A DNA stretch of 64,000 nucleotides from SIG299 sp045531955 (GCA_045531955.1 JAZSFC010000006.1:113024-177023), one strand, 5' to 3'; counted from the first letter of the stretch, positions 33,846 through 44,185 are shown. Numbers and translations: made by a program. The notes: generated by a model from the sequence alone, not told the origin.

Positions 33846-36530
33846 TTACTCGCCTCTGCCCTTTTTTATGTACAGAACACCCATACATCCCAGGCCACAG
33901 TTACTGGAAATTGTTGCAGATGCCTTTTGGAATACGATAATTTCAAACTTCTGATACTTTAATATCTCTTCCTTAAATTCCCTTAACTGCTTGGAACTGC
34001 ATCCGGCATAGGTTACAAATAAAATTCTTGTATCTATATTCTTTTTGCCTTTCAGCTGGTCACGAATATAGTCCAAATAAACCCGTTTCATATTTCCGCT
34101 TTTGATACCGCTTAATACAATCTTACTCTTTTTCAAAGAAAGAACCAGACGTAAATCAAGCACATCGCATATCTTCATGATATTATAGCTGATTTTACCG
34201 TTTCTGTACAGTGCTTCTGCTGACGGAACGACAAAACTTGTGGAAATATTTGCTTTCATTTTCTCCAGGCCTTTTAAAATTTCCTCCACAGAGGCTCCCC
34301 GTTTTGCCATATGACAAGCCTGAAGTACCATCAGACCCAGTCCGCTGGATAAATGACCGGAATCCACTACCGATACATTATCAAATCCCTGGGCTGCCAT
34401 AGAAGCCACCTTGTATCCGCTGCCGGCCTTTTGCGCTGTAGAAATATGAATTACCTGCTCGCCAATACTTAAAGCATCGGAAAAGAATGTTTCAAATTCT
34501 TCTACCGAGGCGGTTTCTGATTTTGCTTTTCCGTTTTCTGTTGCCAAATATTCCAATAAATTATCGGAAGTAATTTCATTAATGTCACAGAATCGACCCT
34601 GATTTGTATGCACGTAGCAATACATGGTTCCAATTCCGTAATGCTCCAAGTATTCTTTCGGAAGATCACATACGCAGTCGGTTGTAATATGGATTTTCTT
34701 TCTTTTACTGCTTGTTATGTTCTGAATCAGATTTTCTTTTTCCTCTTCTGTTTCTACCGCATTGTATTCCACCAATTCCTTCGGCAGAAACTTAAGCAGC
34801 ATGGCTTCCATTAACTTACTGCTGATTGGTTTTGCCAGATAACTTTGGAACCCTTTGTCCTGGTAGATTTGTTCCGCTCCGGCCATTACATTTGCCGTTA
34901 AGGCAATTACCGGTGTTTCCCTGCAAAGACCGTTTTCCTGTTGTGTCACCCGTTGCAGCGTTTCCATACCATCCATTTCCGGCATCATATGGTCCATAAA
35001 TATCACATGATAGAAATGTTGTCTTGTTAATTCGAGACATTCTCTGCCGCTCTTAGCCAAATCTACCTGAATTTTTGTTTCACGTAACAGCTTCTTGACT
35101 ACCAGCAAATTCATTTCATTATCATCTACTACCAATACTCTTGCGTCCGGAGCTTCAAAAACCTGCTTATACTTCTTTCTCCTCTGCGCGGATCCTCTGG
35201 TCATGAAGTCCATGTGACCCATCGGACTTCCGTCTACGATATCCTGTTCAATTTGAATGGTAAATACCGAACCTTTTTGATAAATACTGTCTACCGTAAT
35301 TTTACCACCCATCATTTCTACTAACTGATGGGAAATAGATAATCCCAAACCGGTTCCTTCAATACCGGCATTTGTTCCTTCATCTATCCGCTGGAAAGAT
35401 TGGAACAGTCTTTGCATATCTTCCTTTCGGATACCGATACCGGAGTCTTTAACAGAAATCGACAAAACCACTTTATTATTATCCTTTAACTCACTACGGG
35501 CTGTTAAAGAAATATAACCCTTTTGTGTATATTTTACCGCATTGGATAATAAATTGGTAACGACCTGCTTAATTCTTACTTCGTCTCCGTAAAGCATGGA
35601 CGGAATATCCGGAGAAATATCTAATTTAAACTCCAGTTTTTTCTCATGGGCACGAATCCAGATTAAATTCACCAGTTCACTGAACATGGAACCGGTTTCG
35701 TACTGAATCGGTACAATCTCCATTTTACCGGACTCAATTTTGGACATATCCAAAATGTCATTAATTAATGCCAACAGCATTTTACTGGCATCCTGGATAT
35801 GAATAGCATTTTCCGCTATTTCATCAGAAATATCTTCCCTGAGAATCATTTCATTTAAACCGATAATGGTGTTAATCGGTGTTCTGATCTCGTGGCTCAT
35901 GTTAGCAAAGAAATTATTTCTTGTCCGGGACAAACGCTCCAGCTCTTTGTTTTGTTCCACTACTTTTCTCTGTTCCGTTTCATAAACACGGTTTTGGAAA
36001 CGCACAATTAAACCGATAATAATTGTTACAATCAGAATACTGAAGATAATATCTTCGAAAGATGTCCACTCATTTTTTAACGGAATAACTGCCTTAGGAT
36101 GCTCGTACGAATATATATAACAGAAAAGCATGGTTGCCAACGAAACTCCTAACATCGGCCAAAACATCTTTCCTTTAATTAATAAAAATACAATGAAAAG
36201 TCCCAATACAAACCATGCACTGATTCCGCTTTTTACTCCGCCGCTGGTAAAAAAGGCCAACGGTAAAATAACGCAATTCAGCAAAAAAATCAAAATACAG
36301 CTACATAGTTCTACGCGGCCTGTTCTCTTTGCAATAATCATCAATGCTACTGCTGCCAGACCTCCAAACATTGTAACAAGAACTACAATTATCGGAAGCT
36401 TGGAAAACAGAGAGGTAAAACAACCGGCAAATGCAGCCAGCATACCACCAAAAGCAGCAACTTGGAATATCTTTAACTCAAACGGACTATCCAGATTGTC
36501 AAAATATTTTATCAAATTACGCATCTGCAT
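33846..36530 (-). CDS. hybrid histidine kinase-receiver-DegV fusion
   Basis: 894 residues. Six hydrophobic segments (about 22-178), then HisKA with H213 (NMSHEIRTP), HATPase (LLSNAVKYT, GTGLGLSISHQLV), and a receiver domain (ARVLVVDDNEMN ... FMDHMMPEMDG) around 468-590. The last ~283 residues (KIHITTDCVCDLPKEYLEHYG onward, with VVDSGHLSSGLG) form a complete DegV fatty-acid-binding domain. DegV (FakB) proteins present fatty acids for phosphorylation by FakA, so the fusion could link lipid state to phosphotransfer. It overlaps the upstream kinase by 14 bases. Confidence 0.92.
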   Translation of the reverse strand: MQMRNLIKYFDNLDSPFELKIFQVAAFGGMLAAFAGCFTSLFSKLPIIVVLVTMFGGLAAVALMIIAKRTGRVELCSCILIFLLNCVILPLAFFTSGGVKSGISAWFVLGLFIVFLLIKGKMFWPMLGVSLATMLFCYIYSYEHPKAVIPLKNEWTSFEDIIFSILIVTIIIGLIVRFQNRVYETEQRKVVEQNKELERLSRTRNNFFANMSHEIRTPINTIIGLNEMILREDISDEIAENAIHIQDASKMLLALINDILDMSKIESGKMEIVPIQYETGSMFSELVNLIWIRAHEKKLEFKLDISPDIPSMLYGDEVRIKQVVTNLLSNAVKYTQKGYISLTARSELKDNNKVVLSISVKDSGIGIRKEDMQRLFQSFQRIDEGTNAGIEGTGLGLSISHQLVEMMGGKITVDSIYQKGSVFTIQIEQDIVDGSPMGHMDFMTRGSAQRRKKYKQVFEAPDARVLVVDDNEMNLLVVKKLLRETKIQVDLAKSGRECLELTRQHFYHVIFMDHMMPEMDGMETLQRVTQQENGLCRETPVIALTANVMAGAEQIYQDKGFQSYLAKPISSKLMEAMLLKFLPKELVEYNAVETEEEKENLIQNITSSKRKKIHITTDCVCDLPKEYLEHYGIGTMYCYVHTNQGRFCDINEITSDNLLEYLATENGKAKSETASVEEFETFFSDALSIGEQVIHISTAQKAGSGYKVASMAAQGFDNVSVVDSGHLSSGLGLMVLQACHMAKRGASVEEILKGLEKMKANISTSFVVPSAEALYRNGKISYNIMKICDVLDLRLVLSLKKSKIVLSGIKSGNMKRVYLDYIRDQLKGKKNIDTRILFVTYAGCSSKQLREFKEEILKYQKFEIIVFQKASATISSNCGLGCMGVLYIKKGRGE

Positions 36531-39258
36531 TGCCTCCTTCCTCCAGAAGTTTTGTTACTTCTTCCGCTGCTGTAAGGAAATCAAACTGACTGACACGTTC
36601 GCTAATCGGCTTCAGCAATGAATCCACATTGGTTCCCTGATAACAGTATGCGGATAACTCCTTGATTTTCTTTTCCACTTCTTCCTTTTCAAACGTATCC
36701 ATCAATTCAACCAGATGTTTCAGGTGGAACTTCAGCTGTTCTTTACTGATTTCTTCCCGAATCACCGGTTCTGCCGAAGCTTCCATTTCCTGCGGCTTTA
36801 ACGGACCCTTTTCAAACTTATCACGTACCGTTTCTCCGCCGATTTCCAGAAGTACTTCTTCATACTCATGCATTACTTCTCTGTGATGTGCCTGTATGTA
36901 AGAAATATTTCCTTCCTTTCCGGCCATTTCGAGTTCCTTTGCCATTTCTCCAAGCTCCGTAGCTCCGATACCGATGGAAGTGCTCTTTAATGCGTGCACA
37001 AGAATCGTATAGTTTTTCCAGTCCTCTTTTTTATACCTTTCCCGGATTTCGCTGATTTTTTGTAATCCGGAATTTAAGTATACCTGCAGAATTTCTTTAT
37101 AATCCTCTTCGATTCCTCCGCAATACTGAATACCTCTGCGCCGGTTAATATGGGTATTGGTTTCTTCTTCCACTATTTCCTGCACTTCTTCATATGGTGC
37201 GGAGGCATCATCCATCCGGATAATCTTTTCCTCCGGAATATATTTTCTAAGCACCCGCTCTAAGTGGGACATTTCGATTGGCTTCGCCACATATTCCTGG
37301 AAACCTTCTTCCAAAAACATTTCTCTGGCGCCACCGATTGCATTCGCCGTCAATGCCACAATCGGCACATTTTGGAAATAAATACCCGCTTTAGCACGGA
37401 TTTTATGGGCAGTTTCTACACCATCCATCTCCGGCATCATATGATCCATGAAGATGATATCATAACGCATGCTGTCCAGTTTTTCCAGACATTCCCTGCC
37501 GCTGGTTGCCACAAATACTTTTATCTTGTATGGACGTAACAATCCTTCTACTACCTTAAGGTTCATCAGATTATCATCCACCACAAGCACGCTTGCTTCC
37601 GGTGCAATGAATTTCTTTTCCTGATAATGGCTGCCATCCAGACGCTGCAAGGAATATTCGCCGTTTAACATGGATGCAATGGAAAGGACATAGTATGGCT
37701 TATAAACCATCTTTATATTTCCACCCGGCTTCACTGCATTTTCTCTGTTTTGCAGCATGACTACAACCAGCTGGTTGGAAATCTCATCAAAGTATTCCTC
37801 ATCCTCTTTATACTCATCAATGGTAATAAAAGCATGTGTATAAAATTCCTTTTCCATTCTGCGCTTGAATTCCTGAAGGTTTCTGCACATATGGCAACGG
37901 ACTTCCAAACCTGCTATCATATTCCGGATATTTTTTATGTAATCGTCTCTGATTTCCGCAAACTGATATTTTTCTGTATCAATATAAACAATAATGTTGA
38001 TATTTTCCTTATTACGGACAGCTACCATTGGCCGGTCATCCACTACCTTCTGCGGTACAACAAACTGGAATTCACTTCCTTTGCCCAGTGTACTCTTAAC
38101 ACTGATAAAACCACCCATTTTACTGACGATTTTTTTAGAAATAGCCAAACCGATACCAATACCGCCTTCCTGACGGTTTCTTTTCGTATCCACCTGATTA
38201 AAGCTGGAAAACAATTTTTCCAAGTTTTCTTCCGCAATACCGATACCGGTATCTTTTACTTTTACAGAAAGATTAATACCATAATCTTCTTTTCTGGCAG
38301 AAACTACTATCGTAATGCAACCGGCTTCCGTAAATTTAATTGCATTATTCACAAAGCTCAAAATAACACGACGCAGCTTTTGTTCATCACCCAGCAAAGT
38401 GTATGGAATCTTCGCATCACAATCCACAATCAATTCCAGCTTTTTAGAACCTTTTTGTGCAATTGCCATATTAATTACATCATTAATCGTAGATGTTAAA
38501 TTATATGGTTCCTCCACCAGCTCCATTTTCCCGTATTCCAACTCAGAAAAATCCAGCACATCACTGATAATGGAAAGCAGATTTCTTCCCGCTGCCTGAA
38601 TATTAAAAGTGTTTTCCCGGACACCTTCTGCAATATCCTCGCGGAGAATCATTTCACTCATACCGCAAACCGTATTTACCGGTGTTCGGATTTCATGGGA
38701 AATGTTCGCCATAAAGTCGCTTTTACTGCGCTCTGCAATCTTTAATTCCTCGATTACTTCCGCATTCTTTTGGTTCATTTCGTTATTGCGCTTTACCATA
38801 AAATATGTTGCAATCTCTACTATAAACAGGGACAGCATCTGCACGAACAGGCGATATATGTCCATACCTGTTTCCAGAGGAATCGTATTTTCCCGGACAA
38901 AAAAATGGAACAGTAAAATAAGTATAGAAAATCCCATTGCCACGAACATAATTTCCGGAACTCCGAATAATCCCATAACAATAACAAACGCCGCCATTGT
39001 TGTAAGAATACTGGAAAATGAGTCAGACATACCTGCATAAATTCCAAAGGTAATCATTGCAAATCCTGCATAGCAAAAGGCCCGGTATCTGTAATCTTTT
39101 TTCTCCCCGCCATAAATAAACCAACATATCATCATTTCTGTAATGATAACAGGAATAATCCAGGCAGGCCACCGAAGCACAGCGGCAGCTGCCGTCAAAG
39201 CCAAAGTATACGCAGAATATGCAAATACGATATTTTTTTCTATTTGTCTTTTGTCCAT
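36517..39258 (-). CDS. hybrid histidine kinase with receiver and Hpt domains
   Basis: 913 residues from MDKRQIEKNIVFAY (AAGGAGG before it; the ATG at 39288 lies inside the upstream gene). Membrane region (about 8-165), HisKA (NISHEIRTPVN), HATPase (GIGIGLAISKKIV), a degenerate receiver-like segment (about 420-530), a full receiver (SVLVVDDNLMN ... FMDHMMPEMDG), and a C-terminal Hpt domain with the phosphoacceptor His in LVHALKSTSIG. It can carry out a full phosphorelay alone and may pass phosphate to the HD-GYP regulator encoded just upstream. Confidence 0.92.
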   Translation of the reverse strand: MDKRQIEKNIVFAYSAYTLALTAAAAVLRWPAWIIPVIITEMMICWFIYGGEKKDYRYRAFCYAGFAMITFGIYAGMSDSFSSILTTMAAFVIVMGLFGVPEIMFVAMGFSILILLFHFFVRENTIPLETGMDIYRLFVQMLSLFIVEIATYFMVKRNNEMNQKNAEVIEELKIAERSKSDFMANISHEIRTPVNTVCGMSEMILREDIAEGVRENTFNIQAAGRNLLSIISDVLDFSELEYGKMELVEEPYNLTSTINDVINMAIAQKGSKKLELIVDCDAKIPYTLLGDEQKLRRVILSFVNNAIKFTEAGCITIVVSARKEDYGINLSVKVKDTGIGIAEENLEKLFSSFNQVDTKRNRQEGGIGIGLAISKKIVSKMGGFISVKSTLGKGSEFQFVVPQKVVDDRPMVAVRNKENINIIVYIDTEKYQFAEIRDDYIKNIRNMIAGLEVRCHMCRNLQEFKRRMEKEFYTHAFITIDEYKEDEEYFDEISNQLVVVMLQNRENAVKPGGNIKMVYKPYYVLSIASMLNGEYSLQRLDGSHYQEKKFIAPEASVLVVDDNLMNLKVVEGLLRPYKIKVFVATSGRECLEKLDSMRYDIIFMDHMMPEMDGVETAHKIRAKAGIYFQNVPIVALTANAIGGAREMFLEEGFQEYVAKPIEMSHLERVLRKYIPEEKIIRMDDASAPYEEVQEIVEEETNTHINRRRGIQYCGGIEEDYKEILQVYLNSGLQKISEIRERYKKEDWKNYTILVHALKSTSIGIGATELGEMAKELEMAGKEGNISYIQAHHREVMHEYEEVLLEIGGETVRDKFEKGPLKPQEMEASAEPVIREEISKEQLKFHLKHLVELMDTFEKEEVEKKIKELSAYCYQGTNVDSLLKPISERVSQFDFLTAAEEVTKLLEEGGNADA

Positions 39259-39271
39259 ACTGACTTCCTCC

Positions 39272-40342
39272 TTATAAAAGTTCGCCAAGCATTTCTTTTA
39301 CTTCCGCTTCCATGCCGATAAACACTTCTGTGATTAACGGATCAAACTGCGTACCCTTGCCTTCTTTTAAGGTCTGCATAATTTTATACACCGGGCGGAT
39401 TGGCTCCTTATAACAGCGTTCTTCATATAATGCATCAAAAACATCTGCCAGTGCCATAATTCTTGCACAAAGGGGAATATCATCTCCTTTTAACCCAATA
39501 GGATAACCTCCGCCGTCCCATCGTTCATGATGGTACATGGCAATATCTTCCGCAATTTTTACATATTCCGGATCTTCTACTCCGCCAATGATTTCATTAA
39601 TGATTTCTCTCCCGTAAACCGTATGTAACTTCATGGCATTATACTCTTCTTCCGTCAATTTGCCCGGCTTACGAAGAATCGCATCGGAAATTTTAATTTT
39701 TCCCACATCATGCAGCGGTGCTGCCTTACATACATTTATGATATAATCTTCTGTTAAAATATCTGTGTAGATTCCACGCGCCTTCAATTCATTTGCAATC
39801 ATCCGCACATAGGTTTTTGTATTTTTTACATGTTTTCCGGTACTGTTATCTCGGGTTTCAATTAAAGTTGCCATACCCATAATAACCTGCTCCTGGATTT
39901 GACTGATTCGACGTGTTCTTGCAGTAATAATTCTGGTCTGCTCCTCCACCATCTTTTCCAATCCGGTCCGATAGCTTTCCAACTCCAGTGTTTTTTTCAC
40001 CCTGCTTAATAACACATCCGGAATGAATGGTTTTGCAACAAAATCTACTGCGCCGGTAGCAAAACATCTGGTTTCTGTTTCCGGGTCATTATCTGCTGTC
40101 AGGAAAATTACCGGCACATGGGAAAACCGTTCCATTTCTTTTAATTTTTCCATAACCTGGAATCCGTCCATTTCCGGCATATTAATGTCCAGTAGAATTA
40201 AGTCCGGACATTTATTTTCCAAATATTTAAATGCTACCATACCGGAATTTGCTGCTGCAATCCGATATTCTTTTCCGAGAATCTTCTGCGCTAAAGCCAG
40301 ATTCGAAGTATCATCATCAACTACTAAAATAACCTGTTCCAT
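39272..40342 (-). CDS. response regulator with HD-GYP phosphodiesterase domain
   Basis: 356 residues. Receiver domain with D52 (LLDINMPEMDG), a linker coiled coil, and an HD-GYP domain with LHDVGKIKI and HHERWDGGGYP. HD-GYP proteins hydrolyse cyclic di-GMP (some cGAMP). All metal-binding positions that I can recognise are present. It is 19 bases after the other HD-GYP gene and 13 bases before the Hpt-hybrid kinase gene, its probable phosphodonor. Confidence 0.94.
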   Translation of the reverse strand: MEQVILVVDDDTSNLALAQKILGKEYRIAAANSGMVAFKYLENKCPDLILLDINMPEMDGFQVMEKLKEMERFSHVPVIFLTADNDPETETRCFATGAVDFVAKPFIPDVLLSRVKKTLELESYRTGLEKMVEEQTRIITARTRRISQIQEQVIMGMATLIETRDNSTGKHVKNTKTYVRMIANELKARGIYTDILTEDYIINVCKAAPLHDVGKIKISDAILRKPGKLTEEEYNAMKLHTVYGREIINEIIGGVEDPEYVKIAEDIAMYHHERWDGGGYPIGLKGDDIPLCARIMALADVFDALYEERCYKEPIRPVYKIMQTLKEGKGTQFDPLITEVFIGMEAEVKEMLGELL

Positions 40343-40361
40343 ACTGGCACATCCTTTCTCC

Positions 40362-41423
40362 TTATTCTATCGTATCTACAATAAACAATTCCGGTTCTTC
40401 TGCCAAATCTTTATCTTCCTTGCGAATCCATTCTCCCTCTTTTCCCTGTTCTACAATCCGGATTAAAGGTCTTGTTGGAAACTCAGCATTTTGCCTTAAA
40501 ACAATACCGCACTTTTCATTATTTAACCGGACCATAACGCCGGTCGGATATGTCGCTACCGACCGGAGAAAAATCTTTACCAACTCCGGATCAAATTTTA
40601 TACCCGCATATTTCATTATTTCATCCAAAGCCTCGTGTACTTTTTTCCGTTTTTCTAAATTACCGTAAACCATATTATCAAATGCATCACAAACAGCCAC
40701 AAGGCGTACTTGTGGCTTTAATTTGTCTCCTGACATATGAAACGGATATCCGCTACGGTCCAAACGTTCATGATGATACAAAATTATTTCTCTGGAAATA
40801 GGTGAAATCCATTCCTGTTGCTCTACTTCGATATAACCGTATACTACATGACGCTTTATTTCCTTTTGGACTTTTTCTTCTTCTTCACAAAGAATTCTTC
40901 CTTGATACTTTTCTTTAACATTAGTAAATCCAATGTCATGCAGTAATGCTCCCATTGCAATTTCTTTTGTCTCAGTCTGGGAATACCCTGCACGGACAGC
41001 AATTAAAACAGACAATGCAGCCACACTTAATGAATGCTCATATAAACTCTTAGAATAATTTCGGACATTGGAAATGGTATAAATCACCTCGTCCTGGAGT
41101 AAGACACCTTCCATTACTTCGGTTGCTACTCTGGAAAGCTCCCGTAATTCTTCGTCACTGGCATAAGAAAAGCGTTCTAATGTATCTTTTAATTTTTCGG
41201 TACATTGTTCACTGATTTTTTCTTCTGTAATATCCTGTACCTGAATATCTCTGGAAATTTCATCTTCTACAAAAACATCCGTGATTTTTAAATCCAAAAG
41301 TTTTTCTATATATTCTTTTTTTAATATAGTTCCTTCGGAAATTAAAACTACCCCGGTATTACTGTATATATCTTTCGCCAGTATTTCCCTTCCTTTTATC
41401 TGCTCTGTTCTAATTCTGCGCAC
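40362..41423 (-). CDS. HD-GYP domain protein without receiver
   Basis: 353 residues. An N-terminal beta-rich region (KGREILAKDIYSNTGVVLISEG ...) precedes an HD-GYP domain with LHDIGFTNV and HHERLDRSGYPFH. The usual HDIGK is changed to HDIGF and GGGYP to RSGYP, so activity may be altered. It is the first gene of the signalling operon. Confidence 0.88.
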   Translation of the reverse strand: MRRIRTEQIKGREILAKDIYSNTGVVLISEGTILKKEYIEKLLDLKITDVFVEDEISRDIQVQDITEEKISEQCTEKLKDTLERFSYASDEELRELSRVATEVMEGVLLQDEVIYTISNVRNYSKSLYEHSLSVAALSVLIAVRAGYSQTETKEIAMGALLHDIGFTNVKEKYQGRILCEEEEKVQKEIKRHVVYGYIEVEQQEWISPISREIILYHHERLDRSGYPFHMSGDKLKPQVRLVAVCDAFDNMVYGNLEKRKKVHEALDEIMKYAGIKFDPELVKIFLRSVATYPTGVMVRLNNEKCGIVLRQNAEFPTRPLIRIVEQGKEGEWIRKEDKDLAEEPELFIVDTIE

Positions 41424-41471
41424 GTCCTTGTACCTTCCTATTCTCCCCTAATAGAGCAAGTTTTTCTTTCG

Positions 41472-42698
41472 CTAATCATCCAAACTTTGAATATACTGAT
41501 GCATGGTTTCTGCTACAACCTTACTGTGTGCTACTGCTTCCACTACGGTTCTTGCCCCGTTTACCACATCTCCGGATCCAAATACACCCGGCAAAGATGT
41601 ATATCCTTTTTCATCCGCATCCAGTAATCCTCTTTCATTTGCTTTTAATCCTGCTGTCGTTCTTACCAGACGGGACAATGGTCCCTGGCTGATAGATATA
41701 ATTACGCTGTCAGCTTCTACCAATTTTTCTGTCCCCGGTATTTCTTCCAATGAACCGTCTTCTTTTTCCAGAAGATCCACAAAAATTACTCCGTCATCTG
41801 TTATTTCTACCGGTTTACGATTATATTCAAACTTAACACCCTCTAATTGTGCATAACTGAATTCGTATTCACTGGCTGCAACTTTTTTGGTAATAGAAAA
41901 ACAAGTAACATCCGTCGAACCTTTACGGATTACGGTTCTTGCCACATCCATTGCTGCATTACCTGCACCGATTACAATTACTTTCTTTCCCAGCTTGTAA
42001 CTATCCGGATTATTTAAATAATTAATTCCGAAATGTACATGTCCTAACGTTTCACCCTTAATGTGCAATACATTTGGTTTCCATACACCGGTACCAATAA
42101 ATACTGCCTTGTATCCGTCCCGGAATAAATCATCAATTGTGATTGCAAAACCAATATTGGTATTAGGGCGGACTTTGATTCCTTTTTTTTCCAAATGCCG
42201 GTATTCTATATCATCTAATACCGTTTTGGGAAGACGGAATTCCGGAATACCGTAACGAAGCACTCCTCCTATTTTATCTTTTCCCTCAAAGATAGTAATC
42301 TGATAACCATATCTGGCAAGAATAATTGCGATGGTAAGACCTGCCGGTCCGGAACCAATAATTGCAACTTTTTTTCCGTTGGAAGGAGCCGGTCCTTGAG
42401 TCATTTGATTTGCGTAAGTAGAAGAAATATAATTTTCGATCACAGAAAAATGTACCGGTGCACCCTTTTTCCCAAGGATACAATGTCCTTCGCACTGTTT
42501 TTCGTGATTACAAACTAAACTACACACTGTGGTTAATGGATTATTTTCAAATAACATCCATCCTGCCTCATTTAGTTTATTTTCCTTTAACAGTCGAATT
42601 GCTTCCGGAATATTCGTGTGAATCGGACACCCTTTTTGACACTGCGGAACTTTGCATTGAAGGCAACGGTTTGCCTCATCCATTACATGTAATGCCAT
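41472..42698 (-). CDS. GltD-like NAD(P)-dependent flavin oxidoreductase
   Basis: 408 residues. An N-terminal iron-sulfur region (CLQCKVPQCQKGCPIHT and CSLVCNHEKQCEGHC) is followed by an FAD-binding motif (AIIGSGPAGLT) and an NAD(P) motif (IVIGAGNAAMDVA). This is the architecture of the glutamate synthase small subunit and its relatives (NfnB, SudA, PreT). No large subunit is adjacent, so it is probably a stand-alone or differently partnered electron-transfer enzyme. It is shorter than the ~460 residues of GltA/GltD. Confidence 0.85.
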   Translation of the reverse strand: MALHVMDEANRCLQCKVPQCQKGCPIHTNIPEAIRLLKENKLNEAGWMLFENNPLTTVCSLVCNHEKQCEGHCILGKKGAPVHFSVIENYISSTYANQMTQGPAPSNGKKVAIIGSGPAGLTIAIILARYGYQITIFEGKDKIGGVLRYGIPEFRLPKTVLDDIEYRHLEKKGIKVRPNTNIGFAITIDDLFRDGYKAVFIGTGVWKPNVLHIKGETLGHVHFGINYLNNPDSYKLGKKVIVIGAGNAAMDVARTVIRKGSTDVTCFSITKKVAASEYEFSYAQLEGVKFEYNRKPVEITDDGVIFVDLLEKEDGSLEEIPGTEKLVEADSVIISISQGPLSRLVRTTAGLKANERGLLDADEKGYTSLPGVFGSGDVVNGARTVVEAVAHSKVVAETMHQYIQSLDD

Positions 42699-42741
42699 GT
42701 TTTTATACTCCTCCTGTCACAAAATCATTCTCTCATTCTCA

Positions 42742-43257
42742 TTATTCTGCATATAAACTTCTTTTATTCTTTGCTTCTTCCAATGCTTTGCGTTCTTCTG
42801 CAGAAAGAATCACAAAGGACTCTCCCTTGATAATTTCTTTTACGTAGGTATAGCAACCTTCTCTTGTGTGCATGGACGTAAGAACAAATCCATTATTCTC
42901 ATCATCCAACATGCAAAGTGAAAAACTAAGTTTGCCTCCCATTTCTTTAAACGCATCATATTTCACAATACCGGTTTTTTGATATGCTGTAATTAATGTT
43001 TCACATGCAATATTCAGTTTTTCAGATGTGTACTTGCTTTCTTCTTTTAAAATATCAATTTCCTTAAATCTGGTTAAAATTGTACTTTCCAATGTATGAC
43101 CGTCCGAACCCTTCATAAAAGCAGTATACTTTTTTGTCAGGGATCTAACCTTTACCAACAGGATAATGGTGGTAGTTAATAGTGCCACTGACAGGATTGC
43201 TAAAGCCAATACACTAATTAAAATTATCTGCTCCTGGTTTAATGGTTGTCCACTCAT
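42742..43257 (-). CDS. DUF4446 family membrane protein
   Basis: 171 residues. One N-terminal membrane helix (ILISVLALAILSVALLTTTIILLVKV), then a coiled coil and the conserved core (YDAFKEMGGKLSFSLCMLDDENNGFVLTSMHTREGCYTYVKEI). It is commonly encoded next to parB in Clostridia. The function is unknown. It lies 31 bases after parB. Confidence 0.88.
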   Translation of the reverse strand: MSGQPLNQEQIILISVLALAILSVALLTTTIILLVKVRSLTKKYTAFMKGSDGHTLESTILTRFKEIDILKEESKYTSEKLNIACETLITAYQKTGIVKYDAFKEMGGKLSFSLCMLDDENNGFVLTSMHTREGCYTYVKEIIKGESFVILSAEERKALEEAKNKRSLYAE

Positions 43258-43288
43258 TTTTATTTCTCCTTGTAAATTTTTTCCAATT

Positions 43289-44185
43289 CTATTGTACAGA
43301 TTCCATGATCTCTACAATTCTTTCTAACTCATCCATAGAATAATATTCGATTTCAATTTTTCCGGTATTATTTGCTTTGTTCTTAATTTCAACCTTTGTA
43401 CCTAAGCTTCTCTTCAGTTTTTCCTCCAGACTCTTATATACAAAACTAAGATCTTTTACTTCTTCTTCCTGTTTGACCGGAGTTTTCTTTTCTTCCTGAA
43501 TTTTTTTGATCATTTTTTCTGTTTCACGAACGCTCAACTTTTCATCAAAAACTTTCATTGCTAAAGTAAACTGTTCTTCCGGATCCGTAATAGGAAGTAA
43601 AGCCCTTCCGTGTCCCTCTGAAATCATTTCATCAATTAACATCTGCTGAACGCGAATATCTAATTTCAACAAACGCATAGAATTAGTGATTGCAGTTCTA
43701 CTCTTAGAAACCTTCTCAGCCACTTCATCTTGTTTTAAATTAAGTTCCTGTATCAACTTCTGGTATGCTACTGCTTCTTCAATTGGATTTAAGTCTTCTC
43801 TCTGAATATTTTCAATCAGTGCGATTGTGAATATTTCATTTTCCGAGTACTCTTTTACTACTACAGGTACTTCTTTTAAACCCGCTATACGGGCTGCCCT
43901 CCATCTACGTTCACCTGCAATAATTTCATAAAAATTGTCTCTCTTTTGAACAACAATCGGTTCAATAATTCCGTACTGCTTAATAGAGTCTGCTAATTCT
44001 TGAAGTGCATCTTCATCAAATCTTGTTCTCGGTTGAGCGCGGTTTGGCTCTATTTTAATAATTGGAATCAATGTTTCACGTGAAACATTTTCTTTTTCTG
44101 TTTTTACTTCTTCTGTTTTTTCTAATCCAATATCAGGAATTAAGTTATCCAGTCCTGAACCAAGGGCTCTTTTTTTTGCTGCCAT
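43289..44185 (-). CDS. parB: chromosome partitioning protein ParB (Spo0J)
   Basis: 298 residues. CTPase motif IIAGERRWRAARIAGL, helix-turn-helix (LKQDEVAEKVSKSRTAITNSMRLL), C-terminal dimerisation domain. It binds the parS sites at 44072 and 45063 and loads condensin near the origin. One parS lies inside the coding region. It follows parA by 67 bases. Confidence 0.96.
   Translation of the reverse strand: MAAKKRALGSGLDNLIPDIGLEKTEEVKTEKENVSRETLIPIIKIEPNRAQPRTRFDEDALQELADSIKQYGIIEPIVVQKRDNFYEIIAGERRWRAARIAGLKEVPVVVKEYSENEIFTIALIENIQREDLNPIEEAVAYQKLIQELNLKQDEVAEKVSKSRTAITNSMRLLKLDIRVQQMLIDEMISEGHGRALLPITDPEEQFTLAMKVFDEKLSVRETEKMIKKIQEEKKTPVKQEEEVKDLSFVYKSLEEKLKRSLGTKVEIKNKANNTGKIEIEYYSMDELERIVEIMESVQ
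44072..44087. other. parS site 1
   Basis: TGTTTCACGTGAAACA, the exact 16-bp parS consensus, inside the 5' part of parB (as in Bacillus). Confidence 0.95.

Noticed and set aside
35075..35090. parS-like sequence TGTTTCACGTAACAG inside the DegV-hybrid kinase gene, and similar partial matches near 27464, 43000 and 47232
   Set aside because: Only one half of the 16-bp palindrome is intact in each, so strong ParB binding is unlikely.
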